Made by a program: the position numbers and the translations under genes. The notes under the pieces were generated by a model, which made no database searches, had not been told where the DNA came from, and saw only the letters and a program-made list of their open reading frames with translations. Shown in pieces: positions 46,685 through 58,400 of a stretch of DNA of 64,000 nucleotides; position 1 is the stretch's first letter; each line of letters opens with the position of its first letter. The DNA is from Polytrichum commune (taxonomy: Eukaryota; Streptophyta; Polytrichopsida; Polytrichales; Polytrichaceae), in NCBI GenBank assembly GCA_950295325.1, contig OX485806.1:7440001-7504000 (forward strand), read 5' to 3'.

Positions 46685-48530
46685 TTGCTCCAATTTATAC
46701 TAGCAACATTTGGTGGCGCCGAAGAGATACATCGTATTAAATATCACCACTGTGTCCGATCACCTATAACTAGAACACTATTCCTACTCAAAAAAGAAGC
46801 AGAAATTCACCTAAAGAGCACAATAAACAATTTCATGTTTAACACCTCTCCACTTGAAAATGATTGGATGAAAGAAGCGCGAAACTTGCACGGCCTGAAT
46901 TATAAAACATCGTTTAAATTACTACAAAAACTATTACTACACAACATAACTGAACTAGGGCAAATCATCCTACCCAATGGCCTCAACATGATGAGCCCAA
47001 ATGATTTTAAAAACTATTATTCCAACCCTACCAAACTAATCAAAAATGCACTAAACATTGCTCAACAACTATTCTGTCACCCCCACTGCCCCCCTCAATG
47101 TCAACAACCATGCCCACACCACTACCTACCAAGAACCCTAAAAGAAAACTACATAATAACAAATCATAACATTCTCCCCAGACAACCTGAACCGCCACTA
47201 CACCCCCCAAACCCACCCCCACCAAGAGACGTGCTTAAAAACCCTAGGCAATTCCCTATTCACACCATCCTTGACCATAAAAAACAACAATACACTAACT
47301 CCAATGGAATAATGAAGAAAGACACATCATATCTATGCCAATGGATAATAAACAACCATAACACCTATAATAAATGGCTAACCCAAAGAGACATGTTCCC
47401 TTGGTACGAAGCTAACACATGTGCACACAACTCTGGACTACTAACACAATATTATACTGAAAAACAACATAAACACTACTCAAACTTAATAAACGCTCAC
47501 TTTGCCACATAACAACAACGAGACACGAGATATGTCACCCCCGCAATAATTATCCCAATGACACATATCTCTATCTATGAGTGTAACCCCAAAAGTGACA
47601 TAGAAACCTCCACAAATACTATCCAAACGCATTTTGATATTGCCCACATATATGAAGACAAGGGACGGCACCTCATTACCATTCCCAAAACTAGACTACA
47701 TTGGCTCTGGAAACATTACCAACTTGCACAAAATACCCCACATGGGTTAGAACCACCTACACAACCATTCGAAACTGAAATAGTATGGCTATACCAAAGG
47801 TACAAGTACCGGATCCCAAAAAATGACCCTCTAAAACTAGCCCAATACACATTACCAACTCCAATATTAAATTTTCTCATCACATCATTCAACATTAGCC
47901 ATTCATACTTCTCATCCCCAGTCACATGCCCTACACAACTTAATAGATTTTACTCTCCATTCGCACGAGATAAAATATTTGGATCTTTAGGGAAAGCCTT
48001 CGACCACAAATGGAATGGAATAGGCTTTGCCCACCCCAACAACACTATAGACCTACTACATGCTGCACATTGGGCCCGTCTTGCCGCCAAAGATGACCGA
48101 AGCAACATCATAATAATCATCTCACCTGACACAAATTGGTACCAAAACTTCAACCCATACTCGGGCCCATTCCCAGATACACATATTATCGCTCACTTTG
48201 CGGCAGATACAATCACATACAAAGAACCTACTATACCACCTGAACTTAATATACCTAGGAAAGAACTCTCCACACTACAAATACTCTGCATACACCACCA
48301 AAATAACCATATAGGCACCTATGAACAGCTAAATCAACTCACCCATATTGCAAATAACCTCTCAATAACACAACTATACACACAGATTGCCATGCACACC
48401 CCCCCGAATACTCCTGTCAACCCTAACAAAAAGTGGTCCAAATTAACTTACCCCGATACCCCCATACTCAATGTATCACCTATACCTCAACTACCGGACT
48501 ACCAAACTAACTTACCATTGAAATACCATC
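46685..48530 (+). pseudogene. LINE linker and unrecognised module between RT and RNase H
   Basis: Same frame as the RT thumb, broken by a stop at 47,510. The first part (CVRSPITRTLFLLKKEAEIH, then a His/Cys-containing segment CHPHCPPQCQQPCPHHY near 47,077) is a linker. The second part (about 47,780-48,260) looks like a folded domain: FETEIVWLYQRYKYRIP, SYFSSPVTCPT, FYSPFARDKIFGSLGKAF, WNGIGFAHP, HAAHWARLAAKDD, NIIIIISPDTNWYQ. The pattern of a final Ser-Pro strand and flanking helices faintly recalls N6-adenine methyltransferase-like folds, but I cannot see a clean catalytic (D/N)PP(Y/F/W) motif. I leave its function open. Confidence 0.6.
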
Positions 48531-48965
48531 CACAATTTAGTTATTACACCGATGGCTCATTCAAAGAACCCAAACTAATCTCTACCGGAGTATGGAGGAA
48601 AAAAACGGCAGGATATGGTATCTATAACCCTAAAGGACTAAGTATAGCTGAAAGGCTATATGGACACCATAATATCCTCAGAGCAGAAATGATGGCTATA
48701 CATAAAACATTGCGAATTATCAACGACCAATATCCAAATGAGCCCCCATATATATTCACCGATAGCCTCAATGTCCTATACCTACTAAACACATAAATCA
48801 AACACCCCACACTACACAATAGTCACCCAGACCAAGTCACACTTGCCTCCATGGTAAAATTACTCCAAAAACGCTCTCAACCAACCACATTATACAAAGT
48901 TAGAGCACATGTCAACATAGACGGCAACGAACAAAAGAAGGACTGGACCTTACCCATAGAAATGC
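48531..48965 (+). pseudogene. RNase H domain of the LINE (disrupted)
   Basis: The type I RNase H catalytic set is recognisable: D in YYTDGSF (48,551), E in RAEMMA (about 48,686), D in FTDSLN (about 48,760), and the late His segment VRAHVNIDGNEQ (about 48,903-48,936). A stop (TAA, 48,794) falls between the third and fourth motifs. Soon after GNEQ the frame shifts, and the expected Ala-Asp..Ala-Lys follow-on is damaged. Confidence 0.8.
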
Positions 48966-48969
48966 CATA

Positions 48970-50063
48970 CACCCACACGAACACGCTCATGCCACACCTT
49001 ACTACTATCAAAAAGACAAATGGCCCTCCATGATAGACACGCCAGACAAGGGCCCAGTCAGATTCCTAGAAAAACAAATCAAAAAATATGACAGAACAAA
49101 CAACTTAGAAAACATGGCCACACAAGCCCCTAATATTTGGAAATGGATAGGTAATGAACACATTGACAAGGAACTTTCTAACGAATTCTGGAATAATCCT
49201 ACTATTACGGACAAACAGAAGTCATGTCTTATCAAATTTCGTGCAAGAACTTACATGGGCCAAGCCATAAAACAACTCTTCTTTGGTAGACAAAGATTCC
49301 CCACCATCACCTGTCCCATCTGTAACTCATACGAACCTGACACATGGCTACATGTACTACTCACATGTAGGCAACAACATATTCACTCTCTACACGTAAA
49401 AAGACATAACAAAGCAGTATGGGAAATAAGGAAACTACTAATCTCATATGAAAAATCCCGATGCTACATCCTTATGAACGCTGGCACCTTTAATGACAAC
49501 CCCCAAGAAAACACCGTCCCTAACTGGTTATTACCCTGCACATGTGGAACCCAAAGATGCCACTGCAACTCCCGTTTTAAACCCGACATTCTTTGCGTTA
49601 AAGGACTACCATATCAAAATACACCCCCCACAAATGTAGACCAAACAATTACCATACAATTCATTGAATTCACATACTGTAATGATAGATTTTCACCAGC
49701 AACTCTAGAAGCCAAAACTAACAAATACCAACCACTGATAGAAAGCATTGCTGCCCTAGGTTGGAAACCGACCCGCTTATTGTTATTACAGCAGGCGCCA
49801 GAGCCGCAACACACATCCCATCAATGAAACTACTGGAAGACAAATTTAAAATACCTATGCCATCCATCCGAAATACCTTCAAAAACATTAATACCATTGC
49901 GATACAATACGCCATGTCCATCTTGCTCCACAAAAGAAGACTTGAAAATCACCAACCTCTACCTCAAATACAAGACCCCCCCCTAAACTCCTTAGATCAA
50001 ACTAAACAAAACAAACCCTATATTAAACCATCCCTTGGGTACAGTCTCCCTTTGTGCCATTAA
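48970..50063 (+). pseudogene. CCHC knuckle and restriction-like endonuclease of the LINE (disrupted)
   Basis: After the frameshift the text reads HAHATPYYYQKDKWPS, then MIDTPDKGPVRFLEKQ and so on. A C-x2-C-x9-H-x4-C zinc knuckle lies at 49,312-49,368, as in R2-like elements. A second cluster, CTCGTQRCHC (C-x-C-x4-C-x-C, about 49,535-49,565), follows. The endonuclease signature then appears: KPDILCVKG (about 49,579), IEFTYCND (about 49,660) and EAKTNKYQPLIE (about 49,708-49,745), then GW, and after a frameshift near 49,770, PLIVITAGARA. The order knuckle, PD, E-x-T, K..KY fits the PD-(D/E)XK fold of restriction-like LINE endonucleases, which nick target DNA. Confidence 0.75.
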
Positions 50064-50491
50064 CCAATATTGGTTACTGGCTCTTATTTGTTACTGTTTA
50101 CTTGTGACTATAGTGTCTACTCTCAAAAGGGGGAAGTAGTTCCTCGCTTCTACTCCTATGTCCCGTGGACATAGGTTTAGGGGTGGAACAAGCAGACACT
50201 TCATTCACGTCGGTCCCCCTGGGGATCGAAGTTTCTTCTGTTCTCCAATCTCAATGTTCATGTCACAATCATATTATAACCAAATACTTGCTATTTCATT
50301 ATGCTTTACTATGGTAAAATGGACAAATTGCTTAAAGATTGCATGCATACAAGTCAATCTAACTTTAACATTAGATCCACATGTAGGATAGCCCATATAA
50401 AATTAGGTTATGTGTTTTCCATTGATTCCGTTGCTATAAAAACCAAGTTTCGTTGTCTTCCATTGCTTCAATTGCCTTGCTCAAGGTACTA

Positions 50492-50640
50492 CACTAAATA
50501 TGATATTTAGTGCCATGTTGTATTTTATGTCACTATATATGTTAACTTTTCGGATGACACTTTTTATAAATAAGCGAACAAATACCATCATGAATGATGG
50601 ATGAGTTCATCCATTGCCCAAAACCCTACCTTCTCTTGGC
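50492..50640. mobile_element. Truncated CACTAAATA MITE (one end only)
   Basis: It starts CACTAAATATGATATTTAGTG after TA and matches the first ~150 bp of the 355-bp family (GTTAACTTTTCGGATGACAC, GGATGAGTTCATCCATTG, CCCTACCTTCTCTTGGCAGC), then diverges. The matching opposite end is absent nearby, but an inverted full copy lies 1.2 kb away. Confidence 0.75.
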
Positions 50641-51854
50641 AGCTACTCTTCTCTTGGATCTTCCTCCACCTTAAGGACTTGTTGTGTGTTTGAGAGTTTG
50701 CTCCATGCAATGCGATGCAATGCGGCAAGGCTTAGTGTTGTTGTGATATGGTGTTGGTGTGTGTATCTTATCCTCATTAGAATTGTTAGCGCTTGTTAGA
50801 AATTGAGTTTGGGTTAGTGAGTGTGAGGAATTTGTAACTAGGGTTTGGTTTTTGATAGAATGTGATAATTAATAGCTTAAGACGTGGAAGAATAAGGTCA
50901 AGGTGTTGCGATTTTCTCTCAAATTTGGAAGATAGCTTCTCTTGTGCAAGCTATGATAACCATGATGTGACTCAATTTTATGAATATTGTGGTTTAGATA
51001 TACTTCATATCCTTCCAATTATGCAATGTGTTTATCTGATGGCATTAGTTTTGTTATCTTCGATGGATCATCAATTATGTTGTTTTGGAATGAATTCTTG
51101 TCGCTTTGCTCGAGATTAGGTTTCTAGTTTGTAAGTTTGAGGGTCCATTACATCAATATGCATGTCAATTCATTTGAAGCTTCACTCATCCTGGCAATAT
51201 ACTAATTTAGAATTTGCAATTGTAGAAGAAAGCTTTTGTATAGGCTATGTGACATTGATGTGATTCAACTATAATGAATATTGTGGTCTAGGTAGCTTCA
51301 TGTCTTTGAATTGTGTAGCATATTTTCTTTGATGTCATGCTATCTTCGTTGGATCATGAAATATGTTGTTTGAGTTGGATTCTTCTACCCCAATTGGACA
51401 ACACTGGGCTTTCTTAAGAAACACACAAAAGCTTTCTTAAAACTTTCTTACACACAAATTTTTGTAAGCTTTCTTCATACCAAGGCGAGTCACATCCTAC
51501 AACTACTGCATGGGTTCCCAACAGAGAAGATTCTTGGATCAAACTCCTAGTAGATTCAATCTCCTTCAAATTATGAGAATTAGGCAAGTATGCATCAAAG
51601 GCAGAAGAATTCTAACAAGTGAATTTTGAGCAGCAACATGACACAGCCAAATATCTCATCCTCACTAGAATTTTGCGTTATTTCAAGTTTCAGAAATTTG
51701 TATTCTACACAAATTCTCCAAAGTCATGTCCCAAAAAATTATGTGATGAAATATTGTCTGGTGTGAAGCTTTGCAGGTGTGAAGCTTAGCATACAACAAA
51801 AACTCTGGACAATGAGTATTCTCAAGTAGAAAAAACTGAAACCACAGTCAACTA
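50641..51854. other. Spacer between inverted MITE ends; internal direct repeat
   Basis: No gene recognised. About 50,925-51,115 and 51,230-51,400 are diverged direct repeats (TATGATAACCATGATGTGAC against TATGTGACATTGATGTGATT; TGAATATTGTGGT(T/C)TAG; TTGGATCAT-type phrases). Confidence 0.5.
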
Positions 51855-52224
51855 CACTAAATATGATACTTAATGTCACCAATTCGAATTGTCTTGCTCA
51901 ATACTACATGTAAACTGCAATATAGTGTCACTGATATAAAATGTTAACCCAACACTATTTGTCATTCCTTGTAATTTGGGGGGGATTATATATTTACAGT
52001 GTTGCAATTACTGCCACTTACCAAGTGATTTTTCATTCAAATTTCAATCATCCATGACAATATTTCATCACAAGTTGCTGACAAGAGAAGGGAGGGTTTA
52101 GGCCAATGGATGAACTCATCCATCGTCCATTACAATTTTTGTTCACTTATTCATAAGAAGTGTCATCCAAAAAATTACCATAGTGACATTAAGTACCGTA
52201 TGACACTAAACATCATATTTAGTG
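51855..52224. mobile_element. 370-bp CACTAAATA MITE (reverse, full length)
   Basis: It starts CACTAAATATGATACTTAATG, ends CATCATATTTAGTG and is flanked by TA. The interior matches 12,978-13,332 in reverse, for example TTGTCTTGCTCAATACTAC, TTTGTCATTCCTTGTAATTT and ATGGATGAACTCATCCAT. It ends about 200 bp from the HisRS stop codon. Confidence 0.8.
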
Positions 52225-52422
52225 TAGTATTTGTTGCGAGACCAGTATTCATTTTGAAAATTGGGGTAAAGATGGACATTGCAAAACTGTTGAAACTTCC
52301 AAAGAATGTTCTGTAAGAGGATGAGAGGAGGGACCTCTCAATTGAATGCATGCTCCGCGTCTATTAGAATACAATTTGAAAGAAATAAAATAAATGAGGC
52401 CCTTCAATCAACTGGGAGTAAA

Positions 52423-55400
52423 CTATTGATGAACTATGGATTTCTCAATGAGCTGATCAACAGTGAGGTCCAACTGCTCTCGTGTTGTCAAGTCCTTCAC
52501 GCTAACTTTTCCTTGCTCCCATTCAGTTGTTCCAAGTAGCACCAGCCTCTTTGCACTTAACTTCTCTACATGTTTGAATACCCTGCACATGAAAACATGC
52601 TTTCAGTCTGCTTGTTCTATGTACAAACACAGAGACGATAATCATATTTTGTGATAATTTTTTGCCACATGTCCTACTCTTACTGGTTAAGACACTGTTC
52701 AATCCCACCTGAAAATTACCTTAGAGAATTTTTTAAGTGTTACACCAGGTTATAAACCAGTGAGTAGCAGCGCAAATGCACAGGTCACTCCTTGACAAGA
52801 CAGTTTAGCAGTATGTCTATTTTTATATGCTCTCCATCAAACATAGAAAAGTGTCGAAATCTTAGATACACTAGAAAAGAGGGAAACTCCACTCTGCACC
52901 AAAAAATTCTTACCACTTGAGGCGTTTACTCTCAAGAACGAGCTCCACAATGCGACCAGAATTACGCAATCGTGCGGCCACAACTGCAGCAGGTACCCGC
53001 AAGTGGTCTTCTAAGGCTACTACAACGTCGTCTACTGTGTGGGTGAGCTCAGGCATTAAGTTTTTCTCTTTCAGCAGCTGCAGAGAATACACACTATTTG
53101 TTAAAAACCTCGAATAGGCTTCAGCATCTGACAAACAGGTCCATTGACCATGCCAACATGACCATACTTCCGCGAACTTATTGATGTACAGCCTAGATGC
53201 AATGAAAATCACTTGACCAACATTTAAAGATCTATACCTCAGCATTTGAATGGGAAGTTCCATAAGCAAAATGAGCAAAGAAAGTCTATACTGACCTCAA
53301 CAATAACTGCATCCCCAAACCCAAATCCACATGCAGGTGTATCCAGGCCTCCATAGGTTGAAAGGAGCTTGTCATAACGACCCCCTCCACAAATTGCTCG
53401 CAATTTCCTGTCTTTATCAAAAGCCTGGAGCATGATCCATATTAGATAATGTTTTCCAGAAATTATAAAAAAAAAAAAACCTTCAAGAATTAGTGCTGCA
53501 ACTTTAGTGATGAAATATTGTCATGAGTGCAGTAATCACAAACTGACATGTAGAGTTAAAACTTTGTTTGCATATTGCTATTGCTAACTTGGACAGCTGA
53601 TGGCTACATAGGCACTTTTTGATAAGCACTAAAATTGGTGAATTGATAATTTGGAAATTTGGAAATATGAAAAGAAGCCACTCAATAATGCAAGATTGTC
53701 CCGAGTGACACATGTTGAAAATACACACCTCAAAAACAGTTCCAGTATAGTAAGCAAGACCCCTGACCACAGAGGCATCAAATCTGAGCCAATCCTTGAT
53801 TCCATACCCTTCAGCTAAAGCAAATAGTTGCTTCAGTTCTGTTACTGCACCACTCTCTGCACCTACTAAAGCTGCCATCCACCATTTCCAAAAGAATTAG
53901 AGTGTGTATTGCCAGCTAAGAGAACCAGAATCCTGCACAGCAGCAACCCTCACAATATAAAGTTTTGTCAATTTTACATCTACAATCAAAACAGACTGGA
54001 AATGCAATAAAGCAAGAGGACTAACCTTCAAGATCATCTAAAGATTTAAGAGTAAGCGCTTTCAAAATCCCATCAATGGCCTCATTGGGAACATTTAATT
54101 TTGCCAACTCACTTTCCATCTCTTCTCGGGGAATTTTATCCAACTGAAACATGCATACACGAGGCACTTCCCATGCATAAGTTCTTATATGGACCCCAAC
54201 TATTCTAGGATCTAGGTAGCTCTTAGTGCTTTCTAATTGACCATGGGCTGCCTAAAAAATCCACAACATGAGTCCTAACTAACCCTTTCAAGAAGATAAG
54301 TGACTTAGCAGACATCAACAATGTGGATTAAATCTGGTTTAAATGTGAGGCAAGAAAGATGTAGATGCATGCATATACAAAAGGCATTAGATTACACAAT
54401 TGATTGGTAATACTACAAGCCATTACGATGTACAAAAACAAGCAAAGTACCTTATCCACGATCACACAGACTGGTGCAAATGAATCTTTAGGAATGTCAT
54501 ACTTTTCCAGCACTGCTTGGAGCACCTACAGTAGGACAAACAATCTGCACTTTAGGGGGGTGCCATTCAAAAAGCCAAGTTCATACTGGGTTAGCAGCAA
54601 TTCGGTTAATGACCAGATAATAATTACTCAGACCGACAGGAAATTATGTGTGGGGCTGAAAGAGTCACCGAACCCTGCAAAGCTCCACATCTTCCAGCAA
54701 ATATCTACAAGGCTCACACCATTGTGTTGATGTTACATCTGAATGCTCATCCATGCTCATTCATTTGTCTTCTAGAAACATATCCGTGGTATTACTCTTG
54801 AAACGTTGAGTCCTAGAGAATCTAGATAGAATGCACCAGAGTTAACCAAAACAAAAACAAACAATAATATCTGTGTACATTGTATGAAAAGAGAAAAATA
54901 CCTTTCGGTTTGAGACCTTAATCCCAACATCATCAGATGTGATGCCAAGTCTGGTGAAGAACATCACAATGGCTGAAAGAAGTTCAGCTTCAGCCTGCAG
55001 CCAAAACAGATGTAAATTTAGCATCAGGACACAACAGAGAAGAAACTATGATCATGACCTATAGTTCACAATCCTACAGCAGAGGAGGACTTTGAGCTGA
55101 AAAGTACTGCAATTGCACCAAAGGGCCTCACTTGCACATCAAACAGTCAATTTTTTGGCATTCCTGATCAAATTTTGATGATTTCTTGCACACTGAATCC
55201 TCTTTTTGCATTCATACAAACCGGCAGAAGCGACTGATATTGTGAACTGGATACAAATAGACACTTACCTCAACTCCTGGAACACCGATTATATCCATGT
55301 TCCATTGAAAGTGCTCTCGACGACGTCCTCGAGTCATCCGCTCATACCTCCAGCACTGGCCAATCGCAAACCACTTCAGAGGATATGACAACCCTTTCCT

Positions 55401-58400
55401 GCAGCAAAGCAAGGAAAGCGAAGAATATTCTAAACATTAAGGCATCAGAAAAAACACAAACTATGGAGAGCTATTCAATCAAACCAGAGGAAGACCTACA
55501 TTGAAGACAACACAAAAAATGAACCCATAATCAAGACACAACAAAGAAAATTGCATGAATCAAATTCACATGCATCTAGAATTGGCAGTGTAAACATAGT
55601 AACTGGCTCTCCATAGTTCATAGACCATCAACCAACAAGTAAAAGCATGATAGAGACATCCTGCATTTACTACCCCAACAACCCCCAGCAGAGGTATTTG
55701 TTCATGCTGTGTCAAAACCTCACACGTTGTGAACAATATGAGTACCTCATACCTTGAATGACCCACATAATGAAACGATTCACAAAAAACACTGCAAACT
55801 GTGTTGAACAAGGGAAAACAGATATCTCATTGAAAATACTAACCCTTTTTGCAATACAAGACGAGCCAGAGATGGTGTAAGCTCAGGTCGCAGTGCAACC
55901 CTCCTTCCACCCTTGTCCTCAAAATTATAGAGCTGCATCCCAGTCATAACAAATCATGTTGACTCCCTGTATCCAGTCAAAGACTTGCCCTACTGCTTGG
56001 AACAGGTCCCCCACATTTAGAATTATGGTTTTCACGAGCTTGGTGTATCAAGTGGGAAGGATGATAACCATCAAGGACATTCTTAGCAATAGAATTCAGG
56101 GCGCTGGCTCCTGGTAAGGAGTCAATTAGGAGGGTCTTCTACAAGATTGATTCACTAAGTCCATCACTGCTTTCAAGTGCTAAGCATTTGTGAGGTTGGA
56201 ATGCAATCCATGTTGGCTAGGTCCCCAATGCTGAAATCTCTATGCTATTTGTTGGGTCCCCTACTATGAAAACTTGATTCATTAGCCCTAGCCCATGCCA
56301 AAAAGACTTAGCAAGAGGGGAAAAGCAAGGGGTCCACATCATGATAACAGTGTAGTATTCCCCAACCACATGACTCAAGTTTAAACGTGTGATGTGATTA
56401 CACTAGTGCAAAGAAGAAGGTTGCTCTCTTATATGTGCACACAACCGCCATCCGTTTTCTGAAGCATCAAGTGCCAAGGAGACTAAGCTACTATGGTAGT
56501 CACTTTCCCAAATATCCACAGATCGACAAGGACATGTGAAAGTGGCACTTCCTCCCCATCATTCACATAGTCAAATGAACAGACAACCAATAGGAGGATT
56601 TTTTTCCTCCACTTCCAGCGCCCCCATGTTTTGGAAAAACCATCTCACATTGAGACCCCCTATGCTAGCAGAAAATTTTCGAAATGGGGAAAGAATGCAA
56701 CTGTTACCTGGTCCACAATTTCTTCGCCAGCTTTCCGAGTGTAGAGCTCTTCCGACTCCAACATTGGAAAGTCAATTTCCTCAAACGCACATAACTTGGA
56801 AACCTAAACCACCCCATAAAACCAAATCAATGAGTGGTTCAGGTGCAGAGCACTTCCCACTCAACCAGTGGCCAGTGTGGCTCTCTTGAATTACCGATTT
56901 GTGAATTACTGCCGATAAATTCCTTAAACAAACTAAAATGGCTACAAAATTAGAATGAACTTGAATTTTATTTTTTCAATCTTTTATGAACATTTCAATC
57001 TGGTGCAAGAACCCCCTTTATATTCCCATCTATGATGAATCTCCAATAGGTTCAGCCAATGACAAACCTAAACCCCTCCACATACACATCCCATAAATCA
57101 TGCATGTTGTCATTTTTCTCTTAATTTATGGAGCTCATATGAGTATCTTATTCATTATTAGGTAGGTTTAGCCAATGACAAACCTTGTACTCATTATAAT
57201 GATTATCATGAGCAAGCATCTAGCTTAATTTTTGGTAATCCACTTGATGATAATTCCTTAAAGTGAGGGAAGCAATGAAATAATTACTGACATATGAGTT
57301 ACATGGCTGCCCAAAAACCATTGACCAGGGGGTCTCTCTCAAATTTCCAACATATCATGAATTACTGGCCATACATTCTTTGAACAAACTAATGTGGCTA
57401 CAAAACTAAAATGAACATGAATTTTTTAATCTTTTGTCTCTCACCAGTAGAATGCCCAGTGTCAAAACCCCTCTACATTCCTAGCCTTCGATAAATCTCC
57501 AATAGGTTTCAGCCAATGACAAACCTAAACCCCTCTACATTCCCATCTGTTAATAATCTTTGATAGCCTAAAATGGGTTCCTAATCCATCCACATTCACA
57601 TCTATTGATAACCTCCAATAGGTGCATTAGGCCAACGACAAACTTGCCCCATTATATACAGGGGTTTATGTTTGTCATTGGCTGAAACCTATTAAAGATT
57701 TATCAATGGATGGGAATGTAATGGGGTTTTCACACAGGGAGCCCACTGGTGAGAGAGAAAAGATTGAAAAAATTAATTCAATTCCAATTTAGTCTCATAA
57801 CCACTTTAAGTTTGCTTGTCATAGATTCTTTGAGCAAACTAAAGTGGCTACGAAGCTAAATTGAAACCATAACCCCTCTACATTCCCATCTCATGAGAAT
57901 CTCCAATAGGTTCAGCTCACAGCGAACCTAAAACCCATCATTCACATCCATTGATAACATCCAATAGGTTTCAGCCAATGACAAACCTAAACCCCTCTAT
58001 ATTCCCATCCACTGATAACCTTTGATAATCTCCAACAGGTTCCTAAACCCCCTCAAATTCACATCCATTGATAATCTCCATTAGGTAGGTGTAGCCAACA
58101 AAAAACCTTGTTCCCATTATGATGATTATCATAGTGAAACTGGCTTTCTTTTTGGTAATCCACTTGATGATAATTCCTTAAGCCAGTGACAAACCTAAAG
58201 CCCTCTACGCTTCCATCCATTGGTAATCTCCAGTACATTCAGCTAACGACATACCTAAACCTCTCCACATTCACATTCATTGATAATCTCCAATAGGTAG
58301 GTTCAGTCAACGACAAACCTTGTCTTGTCCCAATTATGATGATTATCATGAGCAAACATGTGGATTAAATTTTGGTCATCCACTTGATGGTAGCTCCTTA

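Larger units (their letters stand above)
45470..50250 (+). mobile_element. Decayed 5'-truncated non-LTR retrotransposon: RT + RNase H + restriction-like endonuclease
   Basis: A LINE-type element lacking everything before the RT fingers (no upstream APE endonuclease or ORF1 visible). The order is RT (from 45,472), RT thumb and linker, an unrecognised module (about 47,560-48,450), RNase H (about 48,535-48,960), CCHC knuckle (49,312-49,368), a second Cys cluster and a PD-(D/E)XK-like endonuclease to about 50,060, then a UTR with small hairpins (CTATGTCCCGTGGACATAGG; GGTCCCCCTGGGGATC). There are at least five in-frame stops (45,871; 46,601; 46,682; 47,510; 48,794) and frameshifts near 46,400, 48,950 and 49,770. 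No poly(A) tail and no target duplication could be fixed, so the 3' boundary is approximate. RNase H together with a restriction-like endonuclease recalls Dualen-type elements. Confidence 0.85.

Noticed and set aside
45470-50250. LTR retrotransposon or pararetrovirus
   Set aside because: No LTRs, protease, integrase or gag/coat-type domain; RT motifs and the knuckle-plus-nuclease order are of the LINE type.
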